64,000 nucleotides of DNA. It comes from Batkoa obscura. Its lineage: Eukaryota > Entomophthoromycota > Entomophthoromycetes > Entomophthorales > Batkoaceae. Numbering within the stretch: position 1 is the first letter of the stretch; each line of letters starts with the position of its first letter. The position numbers and the translations under genes were made by a program. Below are positions 1 to 11,680 of the stretch, in pieces. The stretch covers positions 1,550,001 through 1,614,000 of the forward strand of contig JASVEC010000001.1 in the NCBI GenBank assembly GCA_030770535.1. The letters are read 5' to 3'. The notes beneath the pieces were generated by a model. The model made no database searches. It was not told where the DNA came from and saw only the letters and a program-made list of their open reading frames with translations.

Positions 1-57
1 TTGATTTAATTATATTAAATATAAAAGTATAAAAAAGTACAAACTTAATTTTGTAGA

Positions 58-521
58 TGTAGAATATTGCTTTATTAGCTCTTGGATTGATTATAACACA
101 ACAATCACTTAAGTTGCTGTGTTCTCAAGTTCAAGCACAATCAAGTCAGAGTCCCTTACTTTGATTTGCTGCGGGAATTACTAACTTCATATTGCAAAGA
201 ATATTATCTTCTCGTTTTAATATCCATACTTATTGAAGTATAAAAGAGATTCTTCAACATGATAACTCGATGCTTTTTAACTGAATTATTCCCTGATATC
301 GTACTTTTAATAAAGCCACTAAGTTTTTCTGATAATATCTTACATAGATTTTACAGTAGTATTTTCTATTCTATTTGTTTTACATAGTTCGTAACTTATT
401 ACGTATTATTCTTATTCATTTAAGTCTATCTTAGTTATATAAACTAAGACCTTTCGACTCAAGGCAAGTTAATCAACCAAGAACTGCTTTTAACTCCTAC
501 CACTGAGTACCAACTTTCACA
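58..521 (+). mobile_element. solo-LTR-like fossil L1
   Basis: TG...CA element of about 464 bp belonging to the family with TGTGAAA-type ends. It has the TATA-like GTATAAAAGAG and the conserved hairpin around CTTAGTTATATAAACTAAG. Its 5' part is the variant containing CACAACAATCACTTAAGTTG. No clear target duplication is seen. No internal retroelement region adjoins it, so it is read as a solo LTR. Confidence 0.6.
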
Positions 522-1110
522 AATATTATAAAGCATAAATACTCACATTTATCAGCATTAATAATATTAATAACTGAAAAGTTAATAGATTTTTTTAAAG
601 ATTTAGCTTGCCCAGGAATTTATTATAATTATATCCACTTTTATTTATAAAGATATCTTTTTTTTTATTTCTTTTTTTTAATTGCAAATTTATAGCAAAA
701 GTAATTTTTTTGTTTTTAACCTTTAATAAATTAAGTATTTTTTACCAGAATTAATTTTTTTAAAGTAATTATTAATTTGTTATTAATATATAAGGATATA
801 TTTTTTTGTTTAAAAATTTTATCAATTTTTTATATTTAAATAGTGTTTAAAAAATTAAAAAAATGACAAAACTCAAAAAAACACTTATATTTTTAAATTA
901 TAAATAAACTTATGTTTATTAAAGCAATGACTAGTAAATGTTTTTATAATTTTTTTTATATTTGATCTAGTATCAAAATATTATTATTGTTTTATTATTT
1001 AATATCTTTTTTAAAAACTATAATGTTTATTATTAATTTTAGTGCTTTTTTTACTATTATAAAGTTTATACTTATATCTGCCTTTATTTTTATAACATTT
1101 AATAATATTA

Positions 1111-1217
1111 TATAGGGATGTTTTTTTTGGTTTCATCACTTTTTCCATTTTTTAAGTGCTATTTGAGCGGAAAGATTGTTAGTAAAATTCTTAAACAAAA
1201 AGATACATCCTCATATA
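1111..1217 (+). mobile_element. MITE-A copy A1
   Basis: About 107 bp, starting TATAGGGATGT and ending ACATCCTCATATA, with the family core AAG(C/T)GCTATTTGAGCGG. It has terminal inverted repeats and TA at both borders. It ends 26 bp before L2. Confidence 0.75.
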
Positions 1218-1243
1218 CAGTTTGTATAATAAAATCATATCTT

Positions 1244-1742
1244 TGTGAAAGTTGGTACTTAGTGGTAGGAGTTAAAAGCAGTTCTTGGTTGATTAACTTG
1301 CCTTGAGTCGAAAGGTCTTAGTTTATATAACTAAGATAGACTTAAATGAATAAGAATAATACGTAATAAGTTACGAACTATGTAAAACAAATAGAATAGA
1401 AAATACTACTGTAAAATCTATGTAAGATGTTGTCAGAAGATTTAGTGAGTTTATTAATGATACATTATCAGGAGAGTAATTCAATTAAAAAAAGCCTCGA
1501 GTTATCATGTTGAAGAATCTCTTTTATACTCCAACAAGCACGGATATCAAAATGAGAGGATATCATTCTTGGCAATATGAAGTTAGAAATCCTCACAACA
1601 AATCAAAACAAGGAACTCTGTATTGATTATACCACATGGTTCACGGTTAAATTGATTACAAGACTACAACTAGTTTTGTAAACAAGTTCAATGATTATTA
1701 TTTTATAATTAATACGAGAGTTAAATAAAGCAATATTTCACA
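1244..1742 (-). mobile_element. solo-LTR-like fossil L2
   Basis: About 499 bp, inverted relative to L1. It is flanked by the exact 4-bp direct duplication TCTT. It combines the middle block of L1 with a different 5' block that contains a TTGTAAACAAG segment, also found in L3 and L9. Confidence 0.7.
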
Positions 1743-2671
1743 TCTTACTAATAAAGATTTAAGACTTTTAAATCCATTTAAATAATCTATAACTAAATTA
1801 TAATGTATTGTGGAATTTGTTTTATGCTTAAATCCTTTAATAGCTTGAGATTGATTTAACATTATAAAATAAAAAAATAAAAAATGGAAATAAATAAAAA
1901 TTAATATATTTATTATTAACTTTGATTAGATATTTTGATTATATTATAAGTTTATATCATTTTATTATAATTTTTAGATAATAAGTTTTATGTAATAATT
2001 ATCAACTTGGTAAGTTTTTTAATTTTGAAATTAACAATTTCATTGGTAGTTTTCTTTAATTGAAAAATGAAACTAACTCCAATTACTAATATAAATTCAC
2101 CAATATAAATGAAAAATGTTATATTAAAATTACTAAAACTTTTAAATAAACTTTTTTTGTTTATCATATCAAATAAAACTTACATTTTTATAAGTTCAAG
2201 TATACTATTTCAACTTTGTAATTTTTATTTTTATTTTTATTTTTAATTGTTTACTATTAAAAATATTTGTGTAAATCTACTTTGATTTTGTAATTAAAAA
2301 AAAAAATAATACCTAAGTCATTTATAAAAGCTTTATAGCAATTTAGTTCAACTATAGCCATTACACTAACTTATAAAATCATCCGGGAGCTTGAAGGTGA
2401 TTCTATTTAAAGCTTCCCAACTCTTTGAAAATAAGTGGTTACTAAACTTTATCCCTTCGTCAAATTAGTCTGCTAGTGATGTAATTTATTAAAGTGATGT
2501 AGTTTATTAGAATAACTGATTTTAGCACTTATTATCTTATTATAGTAAACAAAACATTTAAAGCTTATAATTTCAAGAGTAAAAAACAATAATAAAAACA
2601 ATTAACATTTACATTTGATTATAATCATGATTAAATTTTTATGATATTTTTGTTAGTAAGAGGAAATGTTC

Positions 2672-3145
2672 TTAATTTGAAGAGATGGAATTTGATCGTT
2701 TAGATTTTTGGCGTCTATTTTGAAACCAAATCTGGACAGTACGGGGTTTTAACTTAAGAGATTTAGCTAATTTCAGTCTTAAGCTTCGATTAGGGAAAGG
2801 AGTAATCGTATAAGTTCTTTCTAAAGAATCTACTTGATGTAAAGATTTTCTAACTCTCATCCCTGGGAACTCTAGAAACAAATTTTCATTCGAATATACT
2901 GAATTACATGATAATTCATTATATACACTAGATCCGTTACACTTATGATAGGGCATTGGTGAAATATGATTGTTTAAAAGGGACCAGTCTATCAAGTCCG
3001 ACACACTAGGTAATTTTTTGAAAGATTCATCATCGTAGGTTGAATTTTTTAATTCGGGTAATTTGATATCAGAATATAAAGCATTGGGATAATCAAAGTA
3101 GGAATAAATTTTATGGCTTAAAGAGAATTGATCCAAATAGTTCAT
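2672..3145 (-). CDS. homeodomain transcription factor HD1
   Basis: Predicted nuclear DNA-binding protein of 157 residues. The homeodomain occupies roughly residues 93-152 near the C-terminus; helix 3 reads RTVQIWFQNRRQK (Trp140, Phe141, Gln142, Asn143, Arg145), the canonical set for contacting TAAT-core DNA. It is a typical 60-residue homeodomain with no three-residue TALE insertion. Residues 45-51, LPSVSDL, match a motif shared with HD2, HD3, HD6 and HD7. The ATG follows a TATA element on the minus strand by about 55 bp and no intron is needed. It is the leftmost member of the seven-gene homeobox group and lies in long noncoding flanks. The target genes and any one-to-one relative cannot be named from the sequence. 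Confidence 0.93.
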   Translation of the reverse strand: MNYLDQFSLSHKIYSYFDYPNALYSDIKLPELKNSTYDDESFKKLPSVSDLIDWSLLNNHISPMPYHKCNGSSVYNELSCNSVYSNENLFLEFPGMRVRKSLHQVDSLERTYTITPFPNRSLRLKLAKSLKLKPRTVQIWFQNRRQKSKRSNSISSN

Positions 3146-6042
3146 TGTTAATTTTTTTACAATACAATTAAAATTTGATATTTGATTATTTACTCTCTTA
3201 TATACTTTTTAGTCGTAACTTTAAACAATTAAAACTAGTAAAATTTTCAAATAAGCTTACAACTTTTTTTAGCTCCTTAACTTAAGCAATTGAGATGAGT
3301 TTTTCCCCTATATGGCTATATCTTCTGAATTTTATTATCCCCTTTTCTATTTGAAATAATTATAATGCAGGTTTAGATTCAGGGTTAATACTTAATTAAA
3401 CCCTATTTTTGTAGAACAAGTAATATATTGTTTATTGGTTTATAAGCTTATTAAAAGCAAATATGTGACTATTTGTTAATTCTCATGGGTGTCAAGTTAG
3501 CTTAGTTTGTAATTTATATTTACGTTTAGTAATTGTAAATAGAGTGTACGCTTAATTATTAAACCATAATAACTTTTCTCCTTAGATTTTTATAAAACAA
3601 TTTTTTTCATTAAATGATCAACTTAATCAAAAGTCAGAAATTAAGGAATTAATCTTTATAATTTATAATATTATCAATTTATAGCAAGAAAATTATTAAA
3701 GTTTCATAGCTAAGAGTGAAAGTAATGATCTAATGAGGAATATGTTAATTGACGGGATTATTTTTATATGGGTTTTATATAATGATATATATAATCGAAA
3801 AAATAAAAGTAAAAGATAAAAGATAAAAGATAAAATTCATTTTATAATAATTCTTTATAGAATCTAGCGATAATATTAAGGTAATGTAAGTTTCTGTAGT
3901 AAATGTATTTATTTAGACTACAATAAATACATTATTCTTCTAGGATATAAATTAATTAACCAAAATTCTTTTCACCCTTGATTCAATACATTATAGTGCT
4001 AGAATTACTTAATAAACATATCTTTTAAAATATATTATATAGGTAAATTTTGTTAACATACCAACATTTATTTACTTTATTTGTACCCCAATTTATGGAA
4101 CAATTCTATGCAGTCAAAATCCTTAAAGTCCAATTTTAATTTGTTTTAACTCCAGATTACTAAGCTTATTTTCATGGAACTATACCAAATTGACTTTTAT
4201 TTGTTTCAATTTATTTAGCTATTTTTATTGGAGCCACCCCATTTCGTAGCATATTAATTGCAATTTATATTTATTTTGACCACTCTAGACTCTTTATTCA
4301 ATATGAAATGATAGTTAAATAGGTCTTTTTTCATTTGGTATAGTTAAATATTATCGCCGTTATATTTGTATAAGACAAACAAAATTATTAAAATTTATGA
4401 AATCATACCCTAAGTTATGGATTTATTAGATTTTAAATCGATCTTATTTTTTTGTTATTAAGTATGATATTACTTTTTAATTGCATGTTTGTGTAAATCC
4501 CATACTATGCTAAGACTATTTCGAAGAGTAGACTTCCTTTTATGCCTTAAGATTTAATATAAGTAAAAAAAATTATTGGCTAATAAAGGGAGAGTTTATT
4601 TTTTTGAGAAATTTTCACAATCTAATTGAATTAAAGAAGCTTGAAATAAATTAAAATAAATTGGGCTAATATTAATTTATTACAAACGTTTAAAAAACGT
4701 TGAGTTTGAATTAAAATGAGAATGATTTAACAATTTTAATAAAAAAAATAGTGTTATCATATATATTTATAAATTTAATAGCTAAAAAATTAATTAAAAT
4801 TTAAAAATGAAACAATTGAATTAAATATGTAGCTTTTATTACAATTATTGTATGGGCAATATTTATTATATTTAATTTATATTCAATACAATAGTGTGGA
4901 TAGGTAGTAAAATTTAATTAACATTCGAGGTTAATTTTAACAATTTTTTTAAAAAGTTGTAATGTTATAGCTCAGTTTATGGTTAACTTTTGCATTCTTA
5001 CTTAAATCACCTGAATTTGCCCCTTAAAATACTAACCTGTTTAAGGATAGTTTTATATTTTTTTCTATTATTTATTTTTAACTTATTTTTAGTTTATTTA
5101 CTTTTATTTATTTTAAGATAATGTTTTATTTTGTTTTAACAATATTAAAATTGTTGATAAAATAATACTAATAATACTAATGCTAGTAATTTAGTTTTAT
5201 AAATTTTTATATTGATCTTTTATTTCATTTTTTATCTTTATTAAAGTTAATTTAAAAAATTTAGAATTAATTAAGTTTAAGCCAATCAATTTTTATTTTT
5301 CTATTATTGCCTTTTTTTTCATATAATTTCTCCAATCTATTTAACTTGTCAATATATTTTAAATATTTCTCCACTTTCTTATTTAATAGTTATAATATAG
5401 CCCATTAATTATAATAAATTACTTACAAATTATTACTATCAATGTTTTATTGTATATTGTTTGAATTTGAAGTAAATAGATTTAAAGATTTCATTATAAT
5501 AAGTTTTGAAATATAGAAAGTACATGTACATTTAGTTAATAAATGTCAATGATATAATAAGATATTTGAAATAAATTACAATGATAACTACCCTGTACGT
5601 TATAAAGGATTAGATAAAAATAAACAAAGTTAATCAAATAATAATGATCTAAAATTTAATTAACCCCGGTTAAAATTTTAAATTTTACAAATGTTGTAAT
5701 CATAACACTGTAACACTTTTTAGAAGTTATACGATAAATGATATTTAAAAAAGTTATAATTTTATATTATTATTAGGCTATTTAAAAAAATAAAGTTATT
5801 AAATAAACAAATTATTAAGATTAAATAATGTTACCATAATAAATGATTAATTAGAATAATTTTTAACAATTTTTAATAATTAAGATTAAGTTCAAACTAC
5901 AAAAATTAACAATAAACATCAAAAGTCCTATAAATTACAGTGATTTAGTATAATTTTTTTAAAAAGTAGAAGAAAAAGTGTAGAATGTTTCTGACTGATG
6001 AAATATCATAAAACAGTTATAAGGATTTTTTAAAGAACTGTA
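3146..6042. other. gene-free stretch between HD1 and HD2
   Basis: About 2.9 kb. The left part is the HD1 upstream region and the right part lies downstream of HD2. I see no open frame of note and no MITE-A or LTR copy. A short tandem run of (AAAGAT)n lies near 3808-3835. The content is otherwise unremarkable AT-rich sequence and could hold HD1 control elements. Confidence 0.5.
3193..3210 (-). promoter_or_regulatory. TATA box of HD1
   Basis: The minus strand reads AAAAAGTATATAAGAGAG, about 50-60 bp before the HD1 ATG. Nearly the same string precedes HD4 and HD7. Confidence 0.55.
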
Positions 6043-6525
6043 TTAGCTTCGTAATTTTTGACGCTTATTTTGAAACCAAATTTGAATGTTTCTTTGGTCA
6101 AGGTTTAATAGGTTAGCTAGACAAACCCTTAGTTTACGATCTGGGAATTGGTTAGCTGAAAATACTTGAGCAAGTACATGGGTTTGATAGTCTGATTTAC
6201 GAAGTCTAGGTTTATACGGTTTTCCTATCTTATTTGCTACTGGGTTACTATAATCGTTATAATATTTCATACTACTATTTTCATTGCTTGGGTAATTACT
6301 TTCAAACTCAGAACTACTTGATTTAAATTTAGTAGGAGTATCAATACAAGACATATCACTTATTGGTTTTAGTTCTGATTCTTTAAATAACTCAGAGATG
6401 CTTGGTAATTTAATAGACCCTTTACAACGACGATTAGAGTTTGAATAGGAATTAATGTATGAAATTTCATTTGCAGAAGAGTGAGAATTATAATGATAAC
6501 AATGTATTCCTTCTGTCATGTTCAT
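6043..6525 (-). CDS. homeodomain transcription factor HD2
   Basis: Predicted nuclear DNA-binding protein of 160 residues. The homeodomain is at the extreme C-terminus (about 103-160); the chain stops one residue after KRQKLR. Helix 3 has Trp150, Phe151, Gln152, Asn153 and Arg155. Residues 40-46, LPSISEL, are the clearest copy of the motif shared by five of the seven homeobox proteins. The region between is rich in Ser and Asn and looks disordered. Single exon, same strand as HD1, 2.9 kb away. A TATAAAA element lies about 80 bp before the ATG. Family membership is certain; the role is unknown. Confidence 0.93.
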   Translation of the reverse strand: MNMTEGIHCYHYNSHSSANEISYINSYSNSNRRCKGSIKLPSISELFKESELKPISDMSCIDTPTKFKSSSSEFESNYPSNENSSMKYYNDYSNPVANKIGKPYKPRLRKSDYQTHVLAQVFSANQFPDRKLRVCLANLLNLDQRNIQIWFQNKRQKLRS

Positions 6526-6597
6526 AATATTACCCTCAAGTATTGAATTTTCAATCTTTTAATGTTTAAAAAGTTAGATTTAATATAAGCTAGTGAG

Positions 6598-6610
6598 TAT
6601 CTTTTTATAG
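6598..6610 (-). promoter_or_regulatory. TATA box of HD2
   Basis: The minus strand reads CTATAAAAAGATA about 80 bp before the HD2 ATG. It is less like the HD1/HD4/HD7 version. Confidence 0.4.
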
Positions 6611-7800
6611 GGTTGCTATATAGAAAATTGTGATTTCTACCTAATGATACTTTACACTATTTATTAGCATTTATATTTACATATTAAGAATAAACAGAAA
6701 ATTTCAAACTCATGGTTCACCCCTTAATCACATATCCTATTGAGTTTCATAAAAGTAAAAGTATTTCAAATTTTGCTACTTGAAATTATATCATTGGGTT
6801 AGATGGGCATAACATCATAAATTTATAATTCATTAAAGTATTATTCCAGTTTGTTTTTGCCCTTAAAAGTTGTAAAAATAAAATATATTTTTACTTAGCT
6901 TTTGTAATATAAACTTGAGGTAGCATTTTTTCACTAAGGGTTATTGACCCGCTCTCAGATCAAACTATTGAACCTATTTTTCATACTCCCTTATTATCTT
7001 TAAAAATAGTAATAGTATAAACTTAAGTAATATAAAACAAGATAAAATTTTTTAATATGAAATCATTTCTAGATTAAATTTGATAAAAAAAAAAGTTTAT
7101 TAATATTTTAAAGTATTGATTTGTTGCTTTATTTTATGTATAATTTTATATTTTATTCACTATTATATCTTTTAACTTTATTATATTTGATTGTTGAACT
7201 CCACTTCCATACATTTGAAATGGATCACTATTATATTTCAATATTATATTATAACAATACATCATTTATTAACTTAATTTAGTAATACTTTAATCCATGA
7301 AATCATGGCTTTATTAAAAAGTAGCTAGATCATTTAATTTAATAATACTATTAATATGTCACTACTTTGTTACTCTTTTTATCACTATAGATAGTATATC
7401 TTAAAATTTATTTAGTACTAATTGAAAATAATTAAAGGATACCTCAATTTGGTTTAAAGCCGATAATCGATTAGTGGTACTTATATTGATTTAGTTGTAA
7501 AGTTATCGATATTAATTTTGATTTTAAAACTAAAAATAATGGAGTTATGATTTTTTACCCTTATATTTATTTTTACAAAAAAAATTCTTGAACAACTACT
7601 CAGACCTGAAAACTCTTTATAGATTGAGTGATATAAGTTATAGTATATCTTTTTGAAAAATGTTTTATCCACCGAGATTGAACATTTGCAAAGCAAAAAT
7701 TCAACAGGATAATCAAATTTGTAGTATTTTGTTAAGTTTTTATTAAGTTTTTTTGCTTGGAATTACCAACCATTGGAGTTCTATATATTTTTTAAAATGG

Positions 7801-7919
7801 TATATGGGAATATATTTTTTTGTTTAAGAATTTTACTAACAATCTTTCCACTCAAATAGCGCTTAAAAAATGGAAAAAATAATGAAACCAAAAAAAACAC
7901 CCTCATATAACATTATATT
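7801..7919 (-). mobile_element. MITE-A copy A2
   Basis: Starts TATATGGGAATAT and ends ACACCCTCATATA, inverted relative to A1. The core CTCAAATAGCGCTTAAAAAA is intact. Confidence 0.75.
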
Positions 7920-8499
7920 TTTAAATTTTTGAAGGGGGAATATACTTTAAAGGATGTAGCCGCTAAAAGCCAACACGTAATGTTTTGAAAGCATAAAGGA
8001 GAGAGGCTACTTAATCCCGTTATAAGCCTGGTTTGCTTAAATTAGAAGCTGTAACTGACTTATAATATTTTTTAATTATAAATTTTTAATTATAAATTTT
8101 TAATGTTCTAATGTAAAGTGTTGAAAATAATAACTTTATAAACTACAGTATTTAAGTTTTTTTTATTATATATAAAAGTTTAGTTTCAAATTATAGTTTT
8201 CATAAAAGAAACCTTTATAGATAAAGAAGCTATTTATAAAGGATAATATAATATAGTTTGTAGTTTAATATTAGTATATTTATTTTTAACTAAATTACAA
8301 TTATGCCTTTTTATAATAATGTTAGATTTTATTATTAAGTTCTTGTAAAATTAGCTTAAGTATAAATATAGAAGCGTGTATTTAGTTTGAACCATTGGCA
8401 TTAAAATATACAATGATAATAAATAGTTATTCAATAATTCTAAATGTCGATATTATCAAAAAAATTAATAAACAACAAAAGTATAACTGTACATTTTAG

Positions 8500-8520
8500 A
8501 CTGTCCCAAAAAAGTGTCCA
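8500..8520 (+). repeat. possible Tc1/mariner-like terminus
   Basis: ACTGTCCCAAAAAAGTGTCC resembles the end of a Tc1/mariner-type DNA transposon and recurs almost exactly, inverted, at 19631-19650. No partner end or transposase is seen beside it. Confidence 0.25.
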
Positions 8521-8609
8521 ATTCAAAGCATATTTTAATACAATTTTTATTTTGTTTATTTTTATATTAGCTTAAAATTTAAAAAATTCAATAAAACCTT
8601 AAAAGAGAT

Positions 8610-8713
8610 ATTGGGGGTGTTTTTTTTAGTTTCGTTGTTTTTCCATTTTTTAAGCGCTATTTGAGCGGAGAAATTGTTAGTAAAATTGTCAAACAAAAAA
8701 ACACATCCCTAAT
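8610..8713 (+). mobile_element. MITE-A copy A3
   Basis: Starts TTGGGGGTGT and ends ACACATCCCTAA, in the same orientation as A4, which lies 200 bp to the right across a hyper-AT spacer. Confidence 0.7.
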
Positions 8714-8910
8714 GTTAATTAAGCTTTAAAGTAGTTTATTATTAAATATTTTTAAGGGTTTTTTTTAGGCAAATTTTAATTATAAAAACTGTAAAATTAA
8801 GACAAAAATTAGTTTTTGATTTAAACTTTAATATTTATAATTAAAACAAATTATAAACAAAAAGACAAATTTAAATTAAATAAAAATTAAAGCACTTTTA
8901 AATTAGTTTA

Positions 8911-9017
8911 TATGGGGCTGTTTTTTTTGGCTTCATTACTTTTTCCATTTTTTAAGCGCTATTTGAGTGGAAAAATTGTTAGTGAAATTCTTAAACACAA
9001 AAATACATCTCCATATA
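8911..9017 (+). mobile_element. MITE-A copy A4
   Basis: Complete copy starting TATGGGGCTG and ending ACATCTCCATATA, with core AAGCGCTATTTGAGTGG. Confidence 0.78.
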
Positions 9018-9195
9018 GGTTAATCGTTTTATATTAAAGATTTTTGTATAATTTTAAAAATTAGTTAAAAGTATAGCTATAATAAATTAGAAAATTTAAC
9101 TAAGTATTATATAATTATCAATTTTATATTAGATTTTATATAATCATTAGTTTTATATTAAAAATTAATTTATCAGTTTTATTTAAAATTATAGT

Positions 9196-9718
9196 TGTGA
9201 AATATTGCTTTATCAGCTCTATAATTGATTATCATGTAATAATCACTTAACTTGTTTACAAAACTAGTTGTAGCCTTGTATTCAATTTGATCGTGATTTA
9301 TGTGATATAGTCAATCCAGAATTCCTACTGCCTAGTCATGAAGGATTTATTGTCTACGTTTTAATGCATATACTTAGTAATTATAATAAGGAATAACTGT
9401 CATCGTGTTTCTTATATATAGTCACCCAGTTGGAGTATAAAACAGATTCCTCAACATGATAACTCGAGGCTTTTTAACTGAATTACTCCCTGATATCATA
9501 TCATTGATAAAGCCACTAAGTCTTTCTGACAACATCTTACGTAGATTTTACACTAGTATTGTCTATTCTATTTGTTTTACATAGTCCGTAGTTTATTACG
9601 TATTATTCTTATTAGTTTAAGTCTATCTTAGTTACATAAACTAAGACCGTTCGACTCAAGGTAAGTTAATTAACCAAGAACTGCTTTTAACTCCAATCAC
9701 TGAGTACCAACTTCCACA
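9196..9718 (+). mobile_element. solo-LTR-like fossil L3
   Basis: About 523 bp, TGTGAAAT...CCACA. It has the GTATAAAAC TATA-like site and the CTTAGTTACATAAACTAAG hairpin. The flanks TAGT and TAAT are a near match for a 4-bp duplication. It combines the 5' block of L2/L9 with the middle block of L4/L8/L11, so it is a mosaic. Confidence 0.65.
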
Positions 9719-10206
9719 TAATATTGGATATTACAGTTATTTTTATTAAAAGTAGATAATTTATTATAAAACTAAATTTTAAACTTTATTTAAATTTTCA
9801 GCTTTTTATTATAAACTATTTTGTGTTTTTTTTTAGCTGTATTGAATAATATTTTAATATAAATATTTATGTTATTTGTTTATTTATTTATTTATTATTA
9901 TTGTTATCATAATTTTATATTTTACTAAATAAATTTTTTAATATTTTGCATATTTTTTTAATAAGCTATTCCAAACTTTTTTTAAATTCTCAGCTTTTTA
10001 TAACTAATATAAAGCAATTAAGCTTTAAATATTAAATTTTATAACTCCAAATAAAATAAATAAAACTAAATAGATAGATAAACTGAAAGTTAATCTAAAT
10101 TAAAAAGTAAAAAATTATTATATGAAAAAAACAAAATAAAGAATATTAGTTTATATAAAATTTTAACTAATTTTCAGTTAATTGAATTAAATTAATAATT
10201 AGCAAA

Positions 10207-10685
10207 TGTAAAATATCGATTCATTAGCTCTAGGATTGATTATAATATGATAATCAATTCAGTTCCTTATATAGATTTGCTGTGAGAATTTCTACCACCT
10301 AACTATGAAGAACTTATTGTCCACGTTTTAATGTCCATAATTGGCAACTATAATAAGGAATAACTATTATAATATTCCTTATATATAGCCACCCAGTTGG
10401 AGTATAAAAGAGATTCTTCAACATACTAACTTGAGGCTTTTTAATTAAATTACTCCCTGATATCATATTATTAATAAAGCTACTAAATTTTTCTAACAAC
10501 ATCTTACGTAGATTTTACAGTAGTATCTTCTATTATATTTGTTTTACATAATTCGTAGCTTATTACGTATTATTCCTATTAAGTTAAGTCTATCTTAGTC
10601 ACATAAACTAAGACCGTTCGACTCAAGGCAAGTTAATTAAGCAAGGACTGCTTTTGACTCCAACCATTGAGTATCAACCTTCACA
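10207..10685 (+). mobile_element. solo-LTR-like fossil L4
   Basis: About 479 bp between exact 4-bp duplications CAAA. It belongs to the subfamily with the short 5' block and the middle block containing TTGTCCACGTTTTAATG, as in L8 and L11. Confidence 0.7.
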
Positions 10686-10810
10686 CAAATCAATGATTTG
10701 ATCTAAATAATTGGTTAAAAATGTGATATAAAATTTTAACAAATTTAATTAAATAAAAAACCAAAATATTATTATTTTTTAAATTATACATGCTGGTAAA
10801 TTAAATAATA

Positions 10811-10890
10811 TATAAGGATATATTTTTATGTTTAAGAATTTTACTAACAATCTTTCGCTGAAACAACGCTTAAAAAAACATCCTTAAATA
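10811..10890 (-). mobile_element. MITE-A copy A5, internally shortened
   Basis: About 80 bp with ends TATAAGGATAT and ACATCCTTAAATA. It lacks about 27 bp next to one end. Confidence 0.6.
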
Positions 10891-11088
10891 TAAACATTCT
10901 AAATTAAAAAATATTAATATTTTATAAACTTTATTTTAAATTTAAAGTTTTAAAAATAATAATATTGATTTAAAGATAAAGCTTTTAAAATTTATTAAAG
11001 TTAGAAAATAAAAACAATGAAAATAGCATTATAATTAAAAAAAAGTATTTGGTTTAGTAAATGCTATTAATTAGTTTAAAAAATATCA

Positions 11089-11680
11089 TGTGAAAGTTGA
11101 TACTTAGTGGTCGAAGTTAAAAGCTACTCTTGCTTAATTAACTTGCCTTGAGTCGAACGATCTTAGTTTATGTAACTAAGATAGACTTAACTTAATAAGA
11201 ATAGTATGCAATAGGCTATACGAAAGCCGGTACTCAGTAGTAGAGGTTAAAAGCTACTCTTGCTTAATTAACTTGCCTTGAGTCGAACGGTCTTAGTTTA
11301 TGTAACTAAGATAGACTTAACTTAATAGAAATAGTACGTAATAAGCTACGAATTATGTAAACAAATACAATGGAAGATACTACTATAAAATCTATATCAG
11401 ATGTTGTCAGAAAGACTTAGTGACTTTATTAATGATACGTTATCAGGGAGTAATCCAATTAAAAAGCGTCGAGTTATCATATTGAAGAATCTCTTTTATA
11501 CTCCAACAAGTATGGATATTAAAACGAGAGGATAATATTGTTTGTAATATTAAGTTATAAATTCTCGCAGCAAATCAAAATAAGGGACTCTGACTTGATT
11601 GTGTTTGAACTTGAGAACACAACAACTTAAGTGATTGTTGTGTTATAACCAATTCGAGAGCTAATAAACCAATATTTCAC
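11089..11680 (-). mobile_element. solo-LTR-like fossil L5 with internal duplication
   Basis: About 592 bp between exact 4-bp duplications ATCA. It is longer than its relatives because its first 130 bp or so (11091-11220) is repeated in tandem (11221-11350); this block includes the CTTAGTTTATGTAACTAAG hairpin. The two units have diverged. Confidence 0.7.

Larger units (their letters stand above)
1..2671. other. gene-free stretch with repeat fossils
   Basis: No credible gene is seen. The stretch holds two LTR-like fossils in opposite orientation (L1 at 58-521, L2 at 1244-1742) and one MITE-A copy (1111-1217) between them. The spacer at 540-1110 and the part after 1743 are very AT-rich. A short open frame at 1118-1306 crosses the MITE and L2 and is not a gene. 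The last 300 bases lie downstream of HD1. Confidence 0.6.

Noticed and set aside
1118-1306. 62-residue open frame
   Set aside because: It runs through MITE-A copy A1 into LTR fossil L2 and is a by-product of the repeats.
4960-5030. Possible tRNA start (TAGCTCAGTTTATGG)
   Set aside because: No T-loop or matching acceptor arm follows.
7481-7696. 71-residue frame on the minus strand
   Set aside because: Lys/Ile/Ser/Asn-rich, no motif, no promoter signal; not distinguishable from chance.
8610-9017. Regularly spaced repeats as a CRISPR array
   Set aside because: The copies are transposon-like with inverted ends and irregular spacing, in a eukaryotic genome.
9640-9680. tRNA-like B box (CGTTCGACTC) in the LTR fossils
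   Set aside because: No acceptor stem or clover-leaf can be built around it; it belongs to the conserved LTR block.
10314-10502. 62-residue frame on the minus strand
   Set aside because: Entirely inside LTR fossil L4; similar frames would appear in its relatives.
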